Below are positions 54,316 through 62,516 of a DNA stretch of 64,000 nt, in pieces. The stretch lies in NCBI RefSeq assembly GCF_026988555.1, contig NZ_JALSLB010000054.1, positions 94,717-158,716 of the forward strand, written 5' to 3'. Source of the stretch: Thermococcus sp. GTDB lineage: Archaea > Methanobacteriota_B > Thermococci > Thermococcales > Thermococcaceae. Under the pieces are notes generated by a model. It saw nothing but the letters and a program-made list of their open reading frames with translations. It had not been told where the DNA came from and made no database searches. Position numbers and translations under genes: made by a program. Position 1 is the first letter of the stretch. The number at the start of each line of letters is the position of its first letter.

Positions 54316-54894
54316 TCACCCCGATTTGGCTTCTCTTCCCACTTTAAAGAGATCTACACGGGTTATTATACCCACAGTTTTTCCCTCTTTGTCCTGAACC
54401 AACACCGCGGGATGCTCCTCAAGGAGGTATTTGACGACCTCTATATCCTCGTCCTTGTTAACTATTGGAAAAGGCTCGTCCATTAGCTCCATGACCTTGT
54501 GATCGTAGATGTTGTCGTACTCAAGGCTCTGTCGTACGAGGGTTCTCTCGGTGATGGAGCCGACGATCTTGCTGCCGGCCACCACGGGAATCTGGGAGAT
54601 GTTGTGCTCGTTCATGATCTTTATCACGTTCTCTACGGTCTCGTAGGGTTTTATGGATATCACGGGTGAGGACATCACATCTCTTGCCTTCAGCTGGGCG
54701 TGTTTACATTCGAGAAGGGCCTGAAGAATTCTGTTGAAAGTGGAGAGCCTCGGGTCAACCTTTCCCGCCTCAAGCTTGGCAATGTAGGCTTGGGTCACTC
54801 CTGCCCGCCTAGCCAGTTCTTCCTGGGTTATGTCGAGCTCCTTTCGGATTCTTCGTATCTCCCTTGGGTCTATGGGGCGGGGGATTATCACCAT
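54316..54894 (-). CDS. XRE-family regulator with CBS domain pair
   Basis: A 192-residue protein: N-terminal XRE helix-turn-helix (IRKELDITQEELARRAGVTQAYIAKLEAGKVDPRLSTFNRI, in segments), then two CBS motifs (ARDVMSSPVISIKPYETVENVIKIM and MELMDEPFPIVNKDEDIEVVKYL) that form an adenosine-nucleotide binding module. It is a probable energy- or AdoMet-sensing transcription factor. The start ATG 54894 fits a minus-strand TATA (ACTTATAA, 54928-54935). No target is visible. Confidence 0.88.
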   Translation of the reverse strand: MVIIPRPIDPREIRRIRKELDITQEELARRAGVTQAYIAKLEAGKVDPRLSTFNRILQALLECKHAQLKARDVMSSPVISIKPYETVENVIKIMNEHNISQIPVVAGSKIVGSITERTLVRQSLEYDNIYDHKVMELMDEPFPIVNKDEDIEVVKYLLEEHPAVLVQDKEGKTVGIITRVDLFKVGREAKSG

Positions 54895-54978
54895 ACATAA
54901 CCACCGGTTATCTCCTCGGGGGTATCGGGTTATAAGTCTTCCGTAGAGCAGGGACTAAAGGTTCAGAAGAGGGTGGAA

Positions 54979-55126
54979 TGTGGGCCGGGTACAGAGACCC
55001 GCGTTCACCCATCGCACGGGTGGATGCTCCCGGTCCTGTGGGCCCGGCGTGAGCACTCCCCGCTCATCGTTCACGGGGGCGGATTTACCGAGCCCATGAG
55101 GAGACTGTTGTCCCCTCACTGTCGGC
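54979..55126 (-). ncRNA. Probable H/ACA guide RNA, two to three hairpins
   Basis: A GC-rich, gene-free stretch transcribed from a TATA at 55149-55155. A 5' hairpin TGAGGGGAC/GTCTCCTCA is followed by a hairpin whose 8-bp basal stem GGGCTCGG/CCGGGCCC (55095-55088 with 55047-55040) ends directly at ACA (55039-55037). The next hairpin's basal stem GGACCGGG/CCCGGCCC (55036-55029 with 54989-54982, one mismatch) starts at once and also ends at ACA (54981-54979). The apex of the first ACA hairpin, CCCCG-TGAACGATGAG-CGGGG, looks like a kink-loop that binds L7Ae. Such RNAs guide pseudouridylation. Confidence 0.65.
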
Positions 55127-55161
55127 GGTCTGTGTTGGGAGTCGGACCTTAAAAACATAGC

Positions 55162-56031
55162 TCATGCAGTTGATATCAGCACAACCCCAAGCACTGCCAA
55201 GAGTAGGCCCTCCATTATCCTCCTGTTGGGTGATTCTCCCAGGAAGTTCACAGCTAGGAGGGAGGCTATGACGGGGTTTATGGAGGATACTGGGGCGGCT
55301 ATCTGGGAGCCCACCGTACCCACTGAGTAGACGAAGAAGTACTGGCCGAGTAATAGGCCGCTTACAGCGGCCCCCGTGAGAACCATCGCTTCCCTACCCG
55401 TGATCCTCCTCAACTCCGAGGAGTACTTCGGAAGGAAGAGGGAAACACCCACCGCTGCGAACATCATCCTCAGGCCTGCCAGGGTGAGGACGTCCAGACT
55501 TCTGGTCAGCCAGTCCATGGTGAGGATGGCGAGACTCCAGGAGATGGGTGCAATCATGGCGAAGATGAAACCCTTTGGATTAATCCGCTCCTTCTCCTCG
55601 GCCCTGCGCACGATTATTATAGCTAAAACTACCAGAATGGCCCCAATAACTACCTGGGGACGGATTCTCCTGCCAAGAAATAGAAAGGCCCAGAGTATGG
55701 CCCATAGAGGATAAGTGGATGTTATCGGGACGGTTCTGGAGACGCCCATCATCTTGAGGGCATGGAAATAGAAGTAGTCCCCCACCACAAAGCCCAGGAT
55801 CCCAGAGATAAAGGCCACACCCAGCACTCCTGGGGACAGCGAGGCGAGCTTCGGAAAGGTGCCCCTGGCAAGGAATATAACGGAGTACATCACCGAAACA
55901 ACGTAGAGCCGGAATATATTGACGACTACCGCGCTTTTGTTATTCATCCCGAGTTTTATGAATATGGTCGAGGCTGCCCAGGAGAACGCGGATATCAGAG
56001 CCGCCAGGATTCCGAGGAGGAGGCCATGCAT
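55162..56031 (-). CDS. EamA/DMT-family transporter
   Basis: A 289-residue membrane protein with ten helices in two EamA repeats: FSWAASTIFIKLGMNNKS and the VSRTVPITSTYPLWAILWAFLFLGRR signature in the first, APISWSLAILTMDWL and AAPVSSINPVIASLLAVNFLGE in the second. These carriers export metabolites or drugs; the substrate is not predictable. The TATA ACTTTTAAAC (minus strand, near 56053-56062) is close to ATG 56031, so the mRNA may be leaderless. Confidence 0.87.
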   Translation of the reverse strand: MHGLLLGILAALISAFSWAASTIFIKLGMNNKSAVVVNIFRLYVVSVMYSVIFLARGTFPKLASLSPGVLGVAFISGILGFVVGDYFYFHALKMMGVSRTVPITSTYPLWAILWAFLFLGRRIRPQVVIGAILVVLAIIIVRRAEEKERINPKGFIFAMIAPISWSLAILTMDWLTRSLDVLTLAGLRMMFAAVGVSLFLPKYSSELRRITGREAMVLTGAAVSGLLLGQYFFVYSVGTVGSQIAAPVSSINPVIASLLAVNFLGESPNRRIMEGLLLAVLGVVLISTA

Positions 56032-56095
56032 ACTGAAGAACAGATAATTCAGTTTAAAAGTTTAACGTTTAGATATTTAACGAAATGTCGTGAGG

Positions 56096-56103
56096 GTTAT
56101 AAG
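56096..56103 (+). promoter_or_regulatory. TATA box of the C/D box sRNA
   Basis: GTTATAAG lies about 25 bases upstream of the first C-box base, the usual archaeal TATA-to-start distance, and no protein gene starts downstream on this strand. Confidence 0.6.
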
Positions 56104-56123
56104 GACCCGTGATGTTTAAGGTG

Positions 56124-56180
56124 GTGATGATGACCTCGGCAGAACTGACGTCAGGATGATGACGATCTTGAGTGCTGAAC
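56124..56180 (+). ncRNA. C/D box sRNA (2'-O-methylation guide)
   Basis: All four boxes are present with canonical spacing. C box ATGATGA at 56127-56133 (an overlapping GTGATGA precedes it). First guide CCTCGGCAGAA, 11 nt. D' box CTGA at 56145-56148, then a 7-nt spacer. C' box ATGATGA at 56156-56162. Second guide CGATCTTGAGTG, 12 nt. D box CTGA at 56175-56178. By the N+5 rule the D guide would methylate a C in CACUCAAGAUCG and the D' guide a G in UUCUGCCGAGG. Targets, presumably rRNA or tRNA, were not searched. Confidence 0.85.
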
Positions 56181-56219
56181 TTTGGGAGAATTCAAAGGGT
56201 AGGAAAGTGAAACGAAAAG

Positions 56220-57932
56220 TCAGCGAAGGGAGACGTTGAGCTTCCGGAGCCGGATGCCAACACCGTACTCCTTTCCTACTTCCCGTACAATGTGCTCTAT
56301 AGTGTCTTTTATGTCCTTTTTAACTCTCTCGTCTGAGACTCCTGAGAATGAGCCAAAGAGGCCTCCAACGTCCTCCTTAACGAAGCTGGTCTCTATGTCC
56401 AGGTACACCGTGGAACCGCTGACTTCATGGTTCATCTTCATCCATTTGAACGTGACCCGTGGAATAAGCTTCAGCTCGCTGTGAACCCTGGCCTTGAGCG
56501 TTTCAAGGGCGGGTTCAATCCGGCTTTTGAGCATTATCTCCTGGCTCTCCTGTTTTTTCTCCTCGGTTAGTGGGGAGAGTTCTTCGATGCCCGCCTGCTT
56601 GAGGAGGGCCTCAACTTCCTTCTCCAGGTCAGCCTTCTTTGCAAGAACTTCAGCGGCTTTTCCAGGAGTTACGGCTGGGGTGGGCGCCGTCCTTGGAGTT
56701 TTAGGGGTCCTGGGAACTTCTAACTCGATCTTATGGACCGTTATGTAGTGGTTTATACTCCTGCTGAGCTCCCTGGCGTGTCTTGAAACTACGTCTTTGA
56801 CTATGCTCTCAATTTGCTCCTTAGGGATGTTGCTCTCCACGACGGCGGAGAGGTTTATCTCAAATTCTCGCCTCCCTCTTACATCGAAGAACACCTTGTT
56901 GACCCTGATGCCAGCCCCCTCGATCTCACCCACCACGGTTCTGGCATAGGCGCTGAAGTAGGGCCACACCTCTTCAAGGACTGCAAGGGTAATACGGCCG
57001 TCCTTGGTGACATTGGCCGTTTTTTTCTTGTCTTTCTCGACGATCTCCTGTGGCTTGACTTCTTCCCCGTTTATTATGATGCTCGTGTCCCGTATTATGG
57101 GTTTTATGTCCGCTTCTCTCAGGATAACCGGGGCGTACTTACTGACGGCATGAAGCATGCGCTTCTCCGCGATCTCTATGTCCCTCGCGTTTCCGGTGGA
57201 GGATCCATACACGCGAACGTTTAGGTATACGACCCCTCCCTCCACCTCGGCGTCGAATTCAATCCTGCTCACGGAGAGCCCTTTGATCCTCTTTGCCTCC
57301 TTGAGGATGTCCTCGGCGTAGATCTGGAAGGCCTTCTCCGGGAGCTCTCCTCCCCTGAAGTTCACCGTAACCTTGGGCTTTCCCTGGGCGGCCGGCTTCG
57401 GTGCCGAAGGTCTGGGTTTTTCGGCGGGTGCTTCTTCCACCGTTTTGGCCTTTTCAGCTTTTTTTACTTTTTTGGGCTGTTCCTCAGCCTTCTTTTCTTC
57501 CCTTGGGGGGGTGGGGGATTTAACCGGTGGTTTGGGCTCCTCCCTGACTTCGGCCTTGAAAATGCTGTCTATCGCGATTTTAGGGGTCTGAGCATAGATA
57601 TCAACGTTATCGGCGATTGAGAGCTTGAGCTCTATCTCGTCGAGGGCGTAGACATCGACCACCATCGGTCTGCCGGCAAACGATCTGAGCACGCTGAGGG
57701 CTTCCCCACCGGTTAATGTCCTCTTTTCGTCCACCAGGAGGCATTCCACCGCGAGAAGCTTTGTCTTGTCGAACAGAATTGTCACATAATACTTCCCGCT
57801 TTTATCCTTGGCGAATATTTTGAGGAAAGTACCGCTGGCCTCGGCAAGGGCCTCACGTACGAGATCCTCCAATTCCCCCGTAGAGGTTATCAGTACGTTT
57901 TCTTTTAGGGGGCTCTTATTTGGCAGCTCCAT
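56220..57932 (-). CDS. Large archaeal protein of unknown function (DUF2226-like)
   Basis: A 570-residue protein. The N-terminal domain (about 1-125, ELPNKSPLKENVLITSTGEL, GKYYVTILFDKTKLLAVECLL) resembles archaeal DUF2226 proteins as I remember them. A Lys/Glu/Pro-rich linker (about 130-195) follows, then two similar alpha-beta segments (FQIYAEDILKEAKRIKGLSVSRI and PYFSAYARTVVGEIEGAGIRVNKV) and a helical C-terminus. No catalytic motif, signal or membrane helix is seen. ATG 57932 follows GGTGGTGGAA. Alternative start ATG 57944. Confidence 0.6.
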   Translation of the reverse strand: MELPNKSPLKENVLITSTGELEDLVREALAEASGTFLKIFAKDKSGKYYVTILFDKTKLLAVECLLVDEKRTLTGGEALSVLRSFAGRPMVVDVYALDEIELKLSIADNVDIYAQTPKIAIDSIFKAEVREEPKPPVKSPTPPREEKKAEEQPKKVKKAEKAKTVEEAPAEKPRPSAPKPAAQGKPKVTVNFRGGELPEKAFQIYAEDILKEAKRIKGLSVSRIEFDAEVEGGVVYLNVRVYGSSTGNARDIEIAEKRMLHAVSKYAPVILREADIKPIIRDTSIIINGEEVKPQEIVEKDKKKTANVTKDGRITLAVLEEVWPYFSAYARTVVGEIEGAGIRVNKVFFDVRGRREFEINLSAVVESNIPKEQIESIVKDVVSRHARELSRSINHYITVHKIELEVPRTPKTPRTAPTPAVTPGKAAEVLAKKADLEKEVEALLKQAGIEELSPLTEEKKQESQEIMLKSRIEPALETLKARVHSELKLIPRVTFKWMKMNHEVSGSTVYLDIETSFVKEDVGGLFGSFSGVSDERVKKDIKDTIEHIVREVGKEYGVGIRLRKLNVSLR

Positions 57933-58047
57933 TTCCACCACCATTAGCTATATATATCCCTAGTTATTCTAAAGAATCCAAGGAGATTTATCGTGTTAGT
58001 ATATCAACGCTTGTATTTAAACATTATTGTGCACAAAGGTGAGAGTC

Positions 58048-59508
58048 ATGAAGGTGCTGGTACTCGGAGGAGGAGTCTTGGGCCGTTCGGTTGCTGAGTC
58101 GTTGAAGGGGGAATTTGACGTAACCATCATCGAAAAGGATGAAGTGCGGGCAAAAGCTCTTGAGGAAGGCGGCTTTCGTGTTGTTCCGGGTGACTTTTCA
58201 TACACGGCCACGCTCCTCAAAGCGGGGGTTGATAAGGCCGATCTCGCTATAATAACAACCCATAACTCAGATACAATCAAGAGAACAGTCTACGTTATTA
58301 AAACTAACAACAAAGAAATCCCGGTGATCACGGTTCTTCCAGATGGCATGAGCATTGATGAGCTGATAAAACAGGTAAATGATGAGTTTGAGGCAGAGGT
58401 AACCGTTGAACATGCGATCTCCCCGCTTGGAGCCCTGAAAGATGCTCTCGTTAGGATCGTGGAGATGATAGGCGAGCAGAAGAATGCGAACATACTGGTT
58501 AAGAAGCTCAAGGAGCTGAGGAATTCGGGTGATTCCCTCTTAATAGTCATGCACGACAACCCCGATCCGGACTCGATATCCAGCGCGACCGCCCTTAGCG
58601 TGATCGCCCAGACCCTTGGCCTCAAGACCCAGATCGTCTACGGCGGTGACATCACCCACCACGAGAACAGGGCCTTCGTAAACCTTCTGGGAGTCGACCT
58701 CAGAAAGCTTTCCCGGGGGAGCTACGAGCTGAAACGCTACCCGTTCATCGCGGTTGTCGACTGTCAGCCCAACGGGAACCTCACCCTTTTGGAGGGGGAG
58801 GACTACAAGAAGATAAAGATAGTCATAGACCACCACCAAGTGCTTCAGCACCTGCGGGATCTTCTTCCCAAGGACGCGTTCATAGATATAAGGCCGGAGG
58901 TAAACGCCGCCGCTTCCATACTCGCGGAGTACATCCGCACCCTGGGGATACCGGTTGATACCCGCCTCGCAACGGCCCTCTTCTACGGAATCTACGTGGA
59001 CACAAAGAAGTTCTCGAAGCTCAGCCACATTGAACTAAAGGCCATAGAGTTCCTGGCAGGTAAGGTGGACTACGAGCTCTTGGATAAGATAGAACACCCC
59101 GACATCTCAACGGAAACCGCTGAGATACTCGCAAAGGCCATCATAAACCGGCGCATATACAAGAACGTGGTTGTCTCAAACGTTGGCTTCATAACCAACA
59201 GGGATGCCGTGGCGGAATCGGCCGACTTCCTGCTGCGCCTTGAGGGGATAACAACCGTGCTGGTGTTCGGTATCGTCGATGACAGGATAGAGATGTCGGC
59301 CAGGACACGCGATGTCCGCGTTAACATCGGCACGGTGATGAGGGAGGCCTTCGGTGACATTGGAACAGGGGGCGGCCACAGTCAGTCTGGCGGTGCAAGG
59401 ATACCCCTGGGGATATTCAGGCTCGCCAAGGACAAAAACTCCCTCCTCAGGCTGGCAGAGGAGGCGATAACGGAGAAGTTCCTTGAGGCGTTAAAAGTTA
59501 AAGAGTAG
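58048..59508 (+). CDS. RCK_N (TrkA-N) - DHH/DHHA1 phosphoesterase fusion
   Basis: A 486-residue two-module protein. Residues 1 to about 125 are a Rossmann RCK_N domain (KVLVLGGGVLGRSVAESL, IIEKDEVRA, VPGDFSYTATLLKAGV). Residues from about 150 are a DHH/DHHA1 phosphodiesterase (MHDNPDPDSISSA, VIDHHQVLQHL, and FGDIGTGGGHSQSGG near the end). The DHH part resembles GdpP/DhhP-like c-di-AMP phosphodiesterases; the RCK_N module, known from K+ channels, could sense nucleotide or K+ state. ATG 58048 follows GGTGAGAGTC, TATA GTATTTAAAC at 58012-58021. Confidence 0.88.
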   Translation: MKVLVLGGGVLGRSVAESLKGEFDVTIIEKDEVRAKALEEGGFRVVPGDFSYTATLLKAGVDKADLAIITTHNSDTIKRTVYVIKTNNKEIPVITVLPDGMSIDELIKQVNDEFEAEVTVEHAISPLGALKDALVRIVEMIGEQKNANILVKKLKELRNSGDSLLIVMHDNPDPDSISSATALSVIAQTLGLKTQIVYGGDITHHENRAFVNLLGVDLRKLSRGSYELKRYPFIAVVDCQPNGNLTLLEGEDYKKIKIVIDHHQVLQHLRDLLPKDAFIDIRPEVNAAASILAEYIRTLGIPVDTRLATALFYGIYVDTKKFSKLSHIELKAIEFLAGKVDYELLDKIEHPDISTETAEILAKAIINRRIYKNVVVSNVGFITNRDAVAESADFLLRLEGITTVLVFGIVDDRIEMSARTRDVRVNIGTVMREAFGDIGTGGGHSQSGGARIPLGIFRLAKDKNSLLRLAEEAITEKFLEALKVKE

Positions 59509-59512
59509 TCCT

Positions 59513-59722
59513 CTACCCTTCTTTTGCTTCCACGAGGATTATGTCACCTATCGCTGTCACCCTGTTGTAGGGAACGCCGACCTTTTCACCGGGAAGTCCG
59601 AGCGCAAGAACCCTCCCTCCACCCCGGTCGATTTCGATGAGAATCTCATCGACGTAGCCGACGTAGTTCCCCTTGGTGTTGTAGATCTGCTTCCCGTAAA
59701 GCCTTGAGAGTCTCATCACCAT
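59513..59722 (-). CDS. PRC-barrel domain protein
   Basis: A protein of about 69 residues that is a single PRC-barrel: RLSRLYGKQIYNTKGNYVGYVDEILIEID, then RVLALGLPGEKVGVPYNRVTAIGDIILVE, read in segments. In other proteins this barrel mediates protein interactions or RNA work. It converges on the RCK-DHH gene with four bases between stops. ATG 59722 follows GGTGGTTAAA; ATG 59716 and GTG 59731 are also in frame. Confidence 0.8.
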   Translation of the reverse strand: MVMRLSRLYGKQIYNTKGNYVGYVDEILIEIDRGGGRVLALGLPGEKVGVPYNRVTAIGDIILVEAKEG

Positions 59723-59814
59723 TTTAACCACCTGAATAAGTTATCCCGGTTGTATTTAAGGTTTACTTTGTTTTCCTCTGAAAGCCCGTCCTTCTGGGTG
59801 GGGGGGAGGTCAGT

Positions 59815-60339
59815 TCATCGGTTCATCCTTTGGGGGAAACCAACCAAGAATCTGAACATCACCACAAAGAAGGCTAGGACGGCCCCAAAGATCCCGGAGA
59901 GGTTTATGCTCAGAAGCGCACCCGGGGTTTCCCAAAGGGATTCAACACTGCCGAGGATCATAAGCGCCGTCAGCATCCCCCCGAAGTAGGTTATCGGTGT
60001 GAGGGCAGCGTCCGTAAAGCCCAAGGGCGCCGTTAGATAGAGGGCTCCAACAGCGGCCGCGGTTATGGTCAACGTAGCCGTCAGGGTGGCGTTGCCCGTG
60101 AACCAGAGTGCCCCCAGTACAAACGCCACAAGAATGCCGAGCGGATACGCAAAGGCCGATGCGTTAGTGACGGGCTTCGATGTCCAGCCCACCAGTGCCC
60201 CAAGGGTTATCCCAGCGAGGAAGAACGGAAGACTTCCCCTTATCCCCGCGCTCGTACTCAGAAATTTCACAACAACCAGAAACGCGAGGGTCATTCCTGC
60301 ACCGGCACCACTCATAACCTGCTTCAGCTTGGGGTCCAT
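59815..60339 (-). CDS. Membrane protein of unknown function
   Basis: A 174-residue protein with about five hydrophobic helices (SGAGAGMTLAFLVVVKFL, FFLAGITLGALVGW, YPLGILVAFVLGALWF, YLTAPLGFTDAALTPITYFGGML, LSGIFGAVLAFFVVMFRFLVG) and a short basic end. No family is recognised. It follows the riboflavin kinase gene by four bases on the same strand, so it is likely in one operon with endonuclease V and ribK. A link to riboflavin or flavin transport is only a guess from position. Confidence 0.7.
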   Translation of the reverse strand: MDPKLKQVMSGAGAGMTLAFLVVVKFLSTSAGIRGSLPFFLAGITLGALVGWTSKPVTNASAFAYPLGILVAFVLGALWFTGNATLTATLTITAAAVGALYLTAPLGFTDAALTPITYFGGMLTALMILGSVESLWETPGALLSINLSGIFGAVLAFFVVMFRFLVGFPQRMNR

Positions 60340-60343
60340 TTTA

Positions 60344-60979
60344 TCACTCCCTAACGGTCACTTTTATCAGGTCCCCGTCTCTGATGTTCAGCTCCTCCCT
60401 CAGGTAAGCGGGCGCAACTATCTCGGCGATCTTCGGCGGGTGAATGGTTCTGGATGGGACGACGATTGCTCCCTCCAGCCCTCTGATCCTGACCGGATAT
60501 GCCCTCACGTCGCCAAAGGTCCGTCCCTCCTTAGTGAATCCGGGCAGTATCACTGGCCTCACGTTGCAGAGGGCATCAAATATGGTCTTTGGGAAGATTA
60601 CCCGGATGTTGAGGGTCCCAGGATACGGATCAAACCCCAGATACTCCCGTATCAGGGGAGCGTATTGCTTGACGTAGTACGCACCCTCTCCGATCCCGGA
60701 TACAACTTCCCCAAGGATAACGCCGTTGTACAGGACGCTGGAGATCCTGTCACAGACGTCTTCCAGAAAACGAAGTCCCTCCGGCGTTAGCTCCATGTAC
60801 GTTTTCTTACCTTCCGTTTCCCGCTTGAGGAGCCCTTCCACCTCCATAGCCTCAAGAAGTCTAAGGACCGATTGGGGGGAGGTTTTAAGGCCATCTGCGA
60901 GCTCCCTAATGGTTATCCTGACCTTCTCACCAACGGCGCCCTTCTTTACCAGGATCAACAGGAGATTGAGCTTCTTCAT
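60344..60979 (-). CDS. ribK: CTP-dependent riboflavin kinase with N-terminal HTH (RbkR type)
   Basis: A 211-residue protein. Residues 1-80 form a winged helix ([32 protein letters not shown]). Residues 85-211 are the archaeal DUF120/RibK domain ([48 protein letters not shown]). RibK phosphorylates riboflavin to FMN with CTP. HTH-fused forms (RbkR) also repress riboflavin genes, so this is probably bifunctional. ATG 60979 follows GCGGTGGCT and overlaps the endonuclease V stop by four bases. Confidence 0.9.
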   Translation of the reverse strand: MKKLNLLLILVKKGAVGEKVRITIRELADGLKTSPQSVLRLLEAMEVEGLLKRETEGKKTYMELTPEGLRFLEDVCDRISSVLYNGVILGEVVSGIGEGAYYVKQYAPLIREYLGFDPYPGTLNIRVIFPKTIFDALCNVRPVILPGFTKEGRTFGDVRAYPVRIRGLEGAIVVPSRTIHPPKIAEIVAPAYLREELNIRDGDLIKVTVRE

Positions 60980-61545
60980 AGCCACCGCCTCTTCGAAAGT
61001 CTGTCCGCAAGCCTGAGCGGTTTGGGGTAGCCCCCCTCAAGCACCGCTCCCACTATATTGACCGCGGACTCCAGGTCCACCAGATGACCGACGCTTACAT
61101 AAGCTTTTCCCACGCGTCTGTAAGAACCTTTGGGACTTCCTCGAAGGGGACGCTTTGCAACCCCAATGGTCGGGCTTCCAAGCAGTAGACCTATGTGGCT
61201 GGCCAGCCCGTAACCGCGTGGGTGGGCCCTTCCGTGCCCCTCCACAAGGAGGACGTCAAACTTCTCCCCTTTAAGAACCAGCAGTAGAGGTCTTGTCTCC
61301 TTGAGGAAGAAAAACGTAGACATGTACGGTACTGGGACCTCGGTTTCCACAACCTTTTCTCTTAGAGGGGCACAGTCCGGAAATGAACAGAGAACGAAAG
61401 CGGCCCTTGCCTTACCCTCACGGTACGAAACATCGACGGCCCCCACCGTTTCGGTCTCTTCGGGTCTGAGACCTCTTTCAACGATCCTCTCCGAAAGCTT
61501 TTTCTGAACCTCCGCGAGCCGGTTCAGCTTCAATTCACTAATCAC
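60976..61545 (-). CDS. nfi: Endonuclease V
   Basis: A 189-residue endonuclease V. Catalytic motifs: [11 protein letters not shown] with the first Asp, [24 protein letters not shown] with the Glu and His, and GVAKRPL and VDLESAV later. The enzyme nicks DNA one phosphodiester 3' of deoxyinosine, useful where cytosine and adenine deamination is fast at high temperature. It leads the operon with ribK and the membrane protein. A TATA-like element on the minus strand lies just upstream of ATG 61545 near 61572. Confidence 0.93.
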   Translation of the reverse strand: MISELKLNRLAEVQKKLSERIVERGLRPEETETVGAVDVSYREGKARAAFVLCSFPDCAPLREKVVETEVPVPYMSTFFFLKETRPLLLVLKGEKFDVLLVEGHGRAHPRGYGLASHIGLLLGSPTIGVAKRPLRGSPKGSYRRVGKAYVSVGHLVDLESAVNIVGAVLEGGYPKPLRLADRLSKRRWL

Positions 61546-61569
61546 ATAATCACCTAATTATGTAATTGC

Positions 61570-62190
61570 TCAATCCTTTAAAATACCCCGTTCAATTTTC
61601 TCTTCAAGGCCCCTGTTGAGCTTGGCCCGAGTAAGGTCTTCTAGTGTTCTTTCAAGGACGTGCCTGGCCTGATCCTGCTTCTGGCGGACGTTCACTAACC
61701 CCTTGGGGTACTCCAGCGTCATCAGCTCCTCATAAACCTCCTCCATGAAGCGATAAGTTTCCTCTGCCCCTTCAAGGTTTCCTTCGAGGAGGAGCAGAAG
61801 GAAGTGTCTCCTGAGCTCACCGATGAAATCGCCGATTCCAAGGGCGTAGTCCGCGTAGGGCACCCCAAGTTCTTGGGGAGACGGGAAATCCCTGCCGGTC
61901 ATATATGCGAAGAACAGGCTGGCCTCAACGAACTCCTGATGAGCACTCTGGACGTAGCCGGTGTGGTAAAGGTCTGGATGGTCATTCAGCCTCTTCCTTA
62001 ACTCCTCAACCTTTTCACGGGTGAGTTTCAGCCTCCCCACCGCTTTCTCAACCTCTCCTCTGTGAAGGGCCTTTATCGTGTCCCCGCTCATCCGGACTAT
62101 CTCCCTCGTCAGCCTCAGCGCCTCCTCCCTGAGCGAATCCTTCCCATCGAGAACCTCTCTAATCTCGGCTATTATTTCCTTCAGCTCCAT
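61570..62190 (-). CDS. Archaeal translin-family protein
   Basis: A 206-residue all-helical translin homologue (EALRLTREIVRMSGDTIKALHRGE, HTGYVQSAHQEFVEASLFFAYM, YALGIGDFIGELRRHFLLLLLEGN, in segments). Translin forms octameric rings that bind single-stranded RNA or DNA; with Glu/Asp-containing partners it is a ribonuclease. The archaeal role is unknown. ATG 62190 follows GGTGAGATC. The TATA ATTTTTAACC (minus strand, about 62219-62228) also overlaps the end of the upstream RNA gene. Confidence 0.88.
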   Translation of the reverse strand: MELKEIIAEIREVLDGKDSLREEALRLTREIVRMSGDTIKALHRGEVEKAVGRLKLTREKVEELRKRLNDHPDLYHTGYVQSAHQEFVEASLFFAYMTGRDFPSPQELGVPYADYALGIGDFIGELRRHFLLLLLEGNLEGAEETYRFMEEVYEELMTLEYPKGLVNVRQKQDQARHVLERTLEDLTRAKLNRGLEEKIERGILKD

Positions 62191-62227
62191 GATCTCACCG
62201 GAAGAAGTTTGACAAAGGGGTTAAAAA

Positions 62228-62370
62228 TGTGGGCTCGGCCCATCTCCATCCCTCATCGGTGGCCGAACGGCGTCCTCCGGTGATCCGGAGGGCGAGCCCT
62301 GTCCGCCCGGCATCGTTGCACCCGTTCATCGCTGCCCGAACGCTCCCGGGCCCGGGCCGCCGGGCGTCGT
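62228..62370 (-). ncRNA. Probable H/ACA guide RNA, two hairpins
   Basis: Between translin and AdoMet synthetase lies a very GC-rich, gene-free block. Read on the minus strand, an 8-bp stem CGCCCGGC/GCCGGGCG (62366-62359 with 62311-62304) is followed by G and then ACA (62302-62300). The next stem GGGCTCG/CGAGCCC (62299-62293 with 62237-62231) begins immediately and ends directly at ACA (62230-62228), followed by TTTTT. Within are further perfect stems (CCTCCGG/CCGGAGG). A TATA-like CCTTAAAATT near 62402-62411 is at suitable distance. This is the same plan as the RNA at 54979-55126. Confidence 0.6.
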
Positions 62371-62516
62371 CGGATGCTTATACGAATGATTTTCAGGGGA
62401 AATTTTAAGGATTTCGGAATAAATAACTGATGGGAATATTAAACCCTTAAATTCATGCCGAAAATTATATAAAGCGATGAACAGACCCGCTCATACAGAC
62501 GTTTGAGGTGACGGTC
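62371..62516. promoter_or_regulatory. Divergent promoters, RNA gene and AdoMet synthetase
   Basis: An AT-rich 146-base spacer. The plus-strand TATA AAATTATATAAAG (62462-62474) serves AdoMet synthetase, with GAGGTGACGGTC before ATG 62517. Minus-strand TATA candidates at 62377-62384 (GTATAAGC) and 62402-62411 serve the RNA gene. No other feature is seen. Confidence 0.55.

Noticed and set aside
54955..55158. A 67-codon frame within the XRE-DMT gap
   Set aside because: Its Pro, Arg and His composition reflects the GC-rich RNA hairpins; the tandem stem-ACA structure explains the region better.
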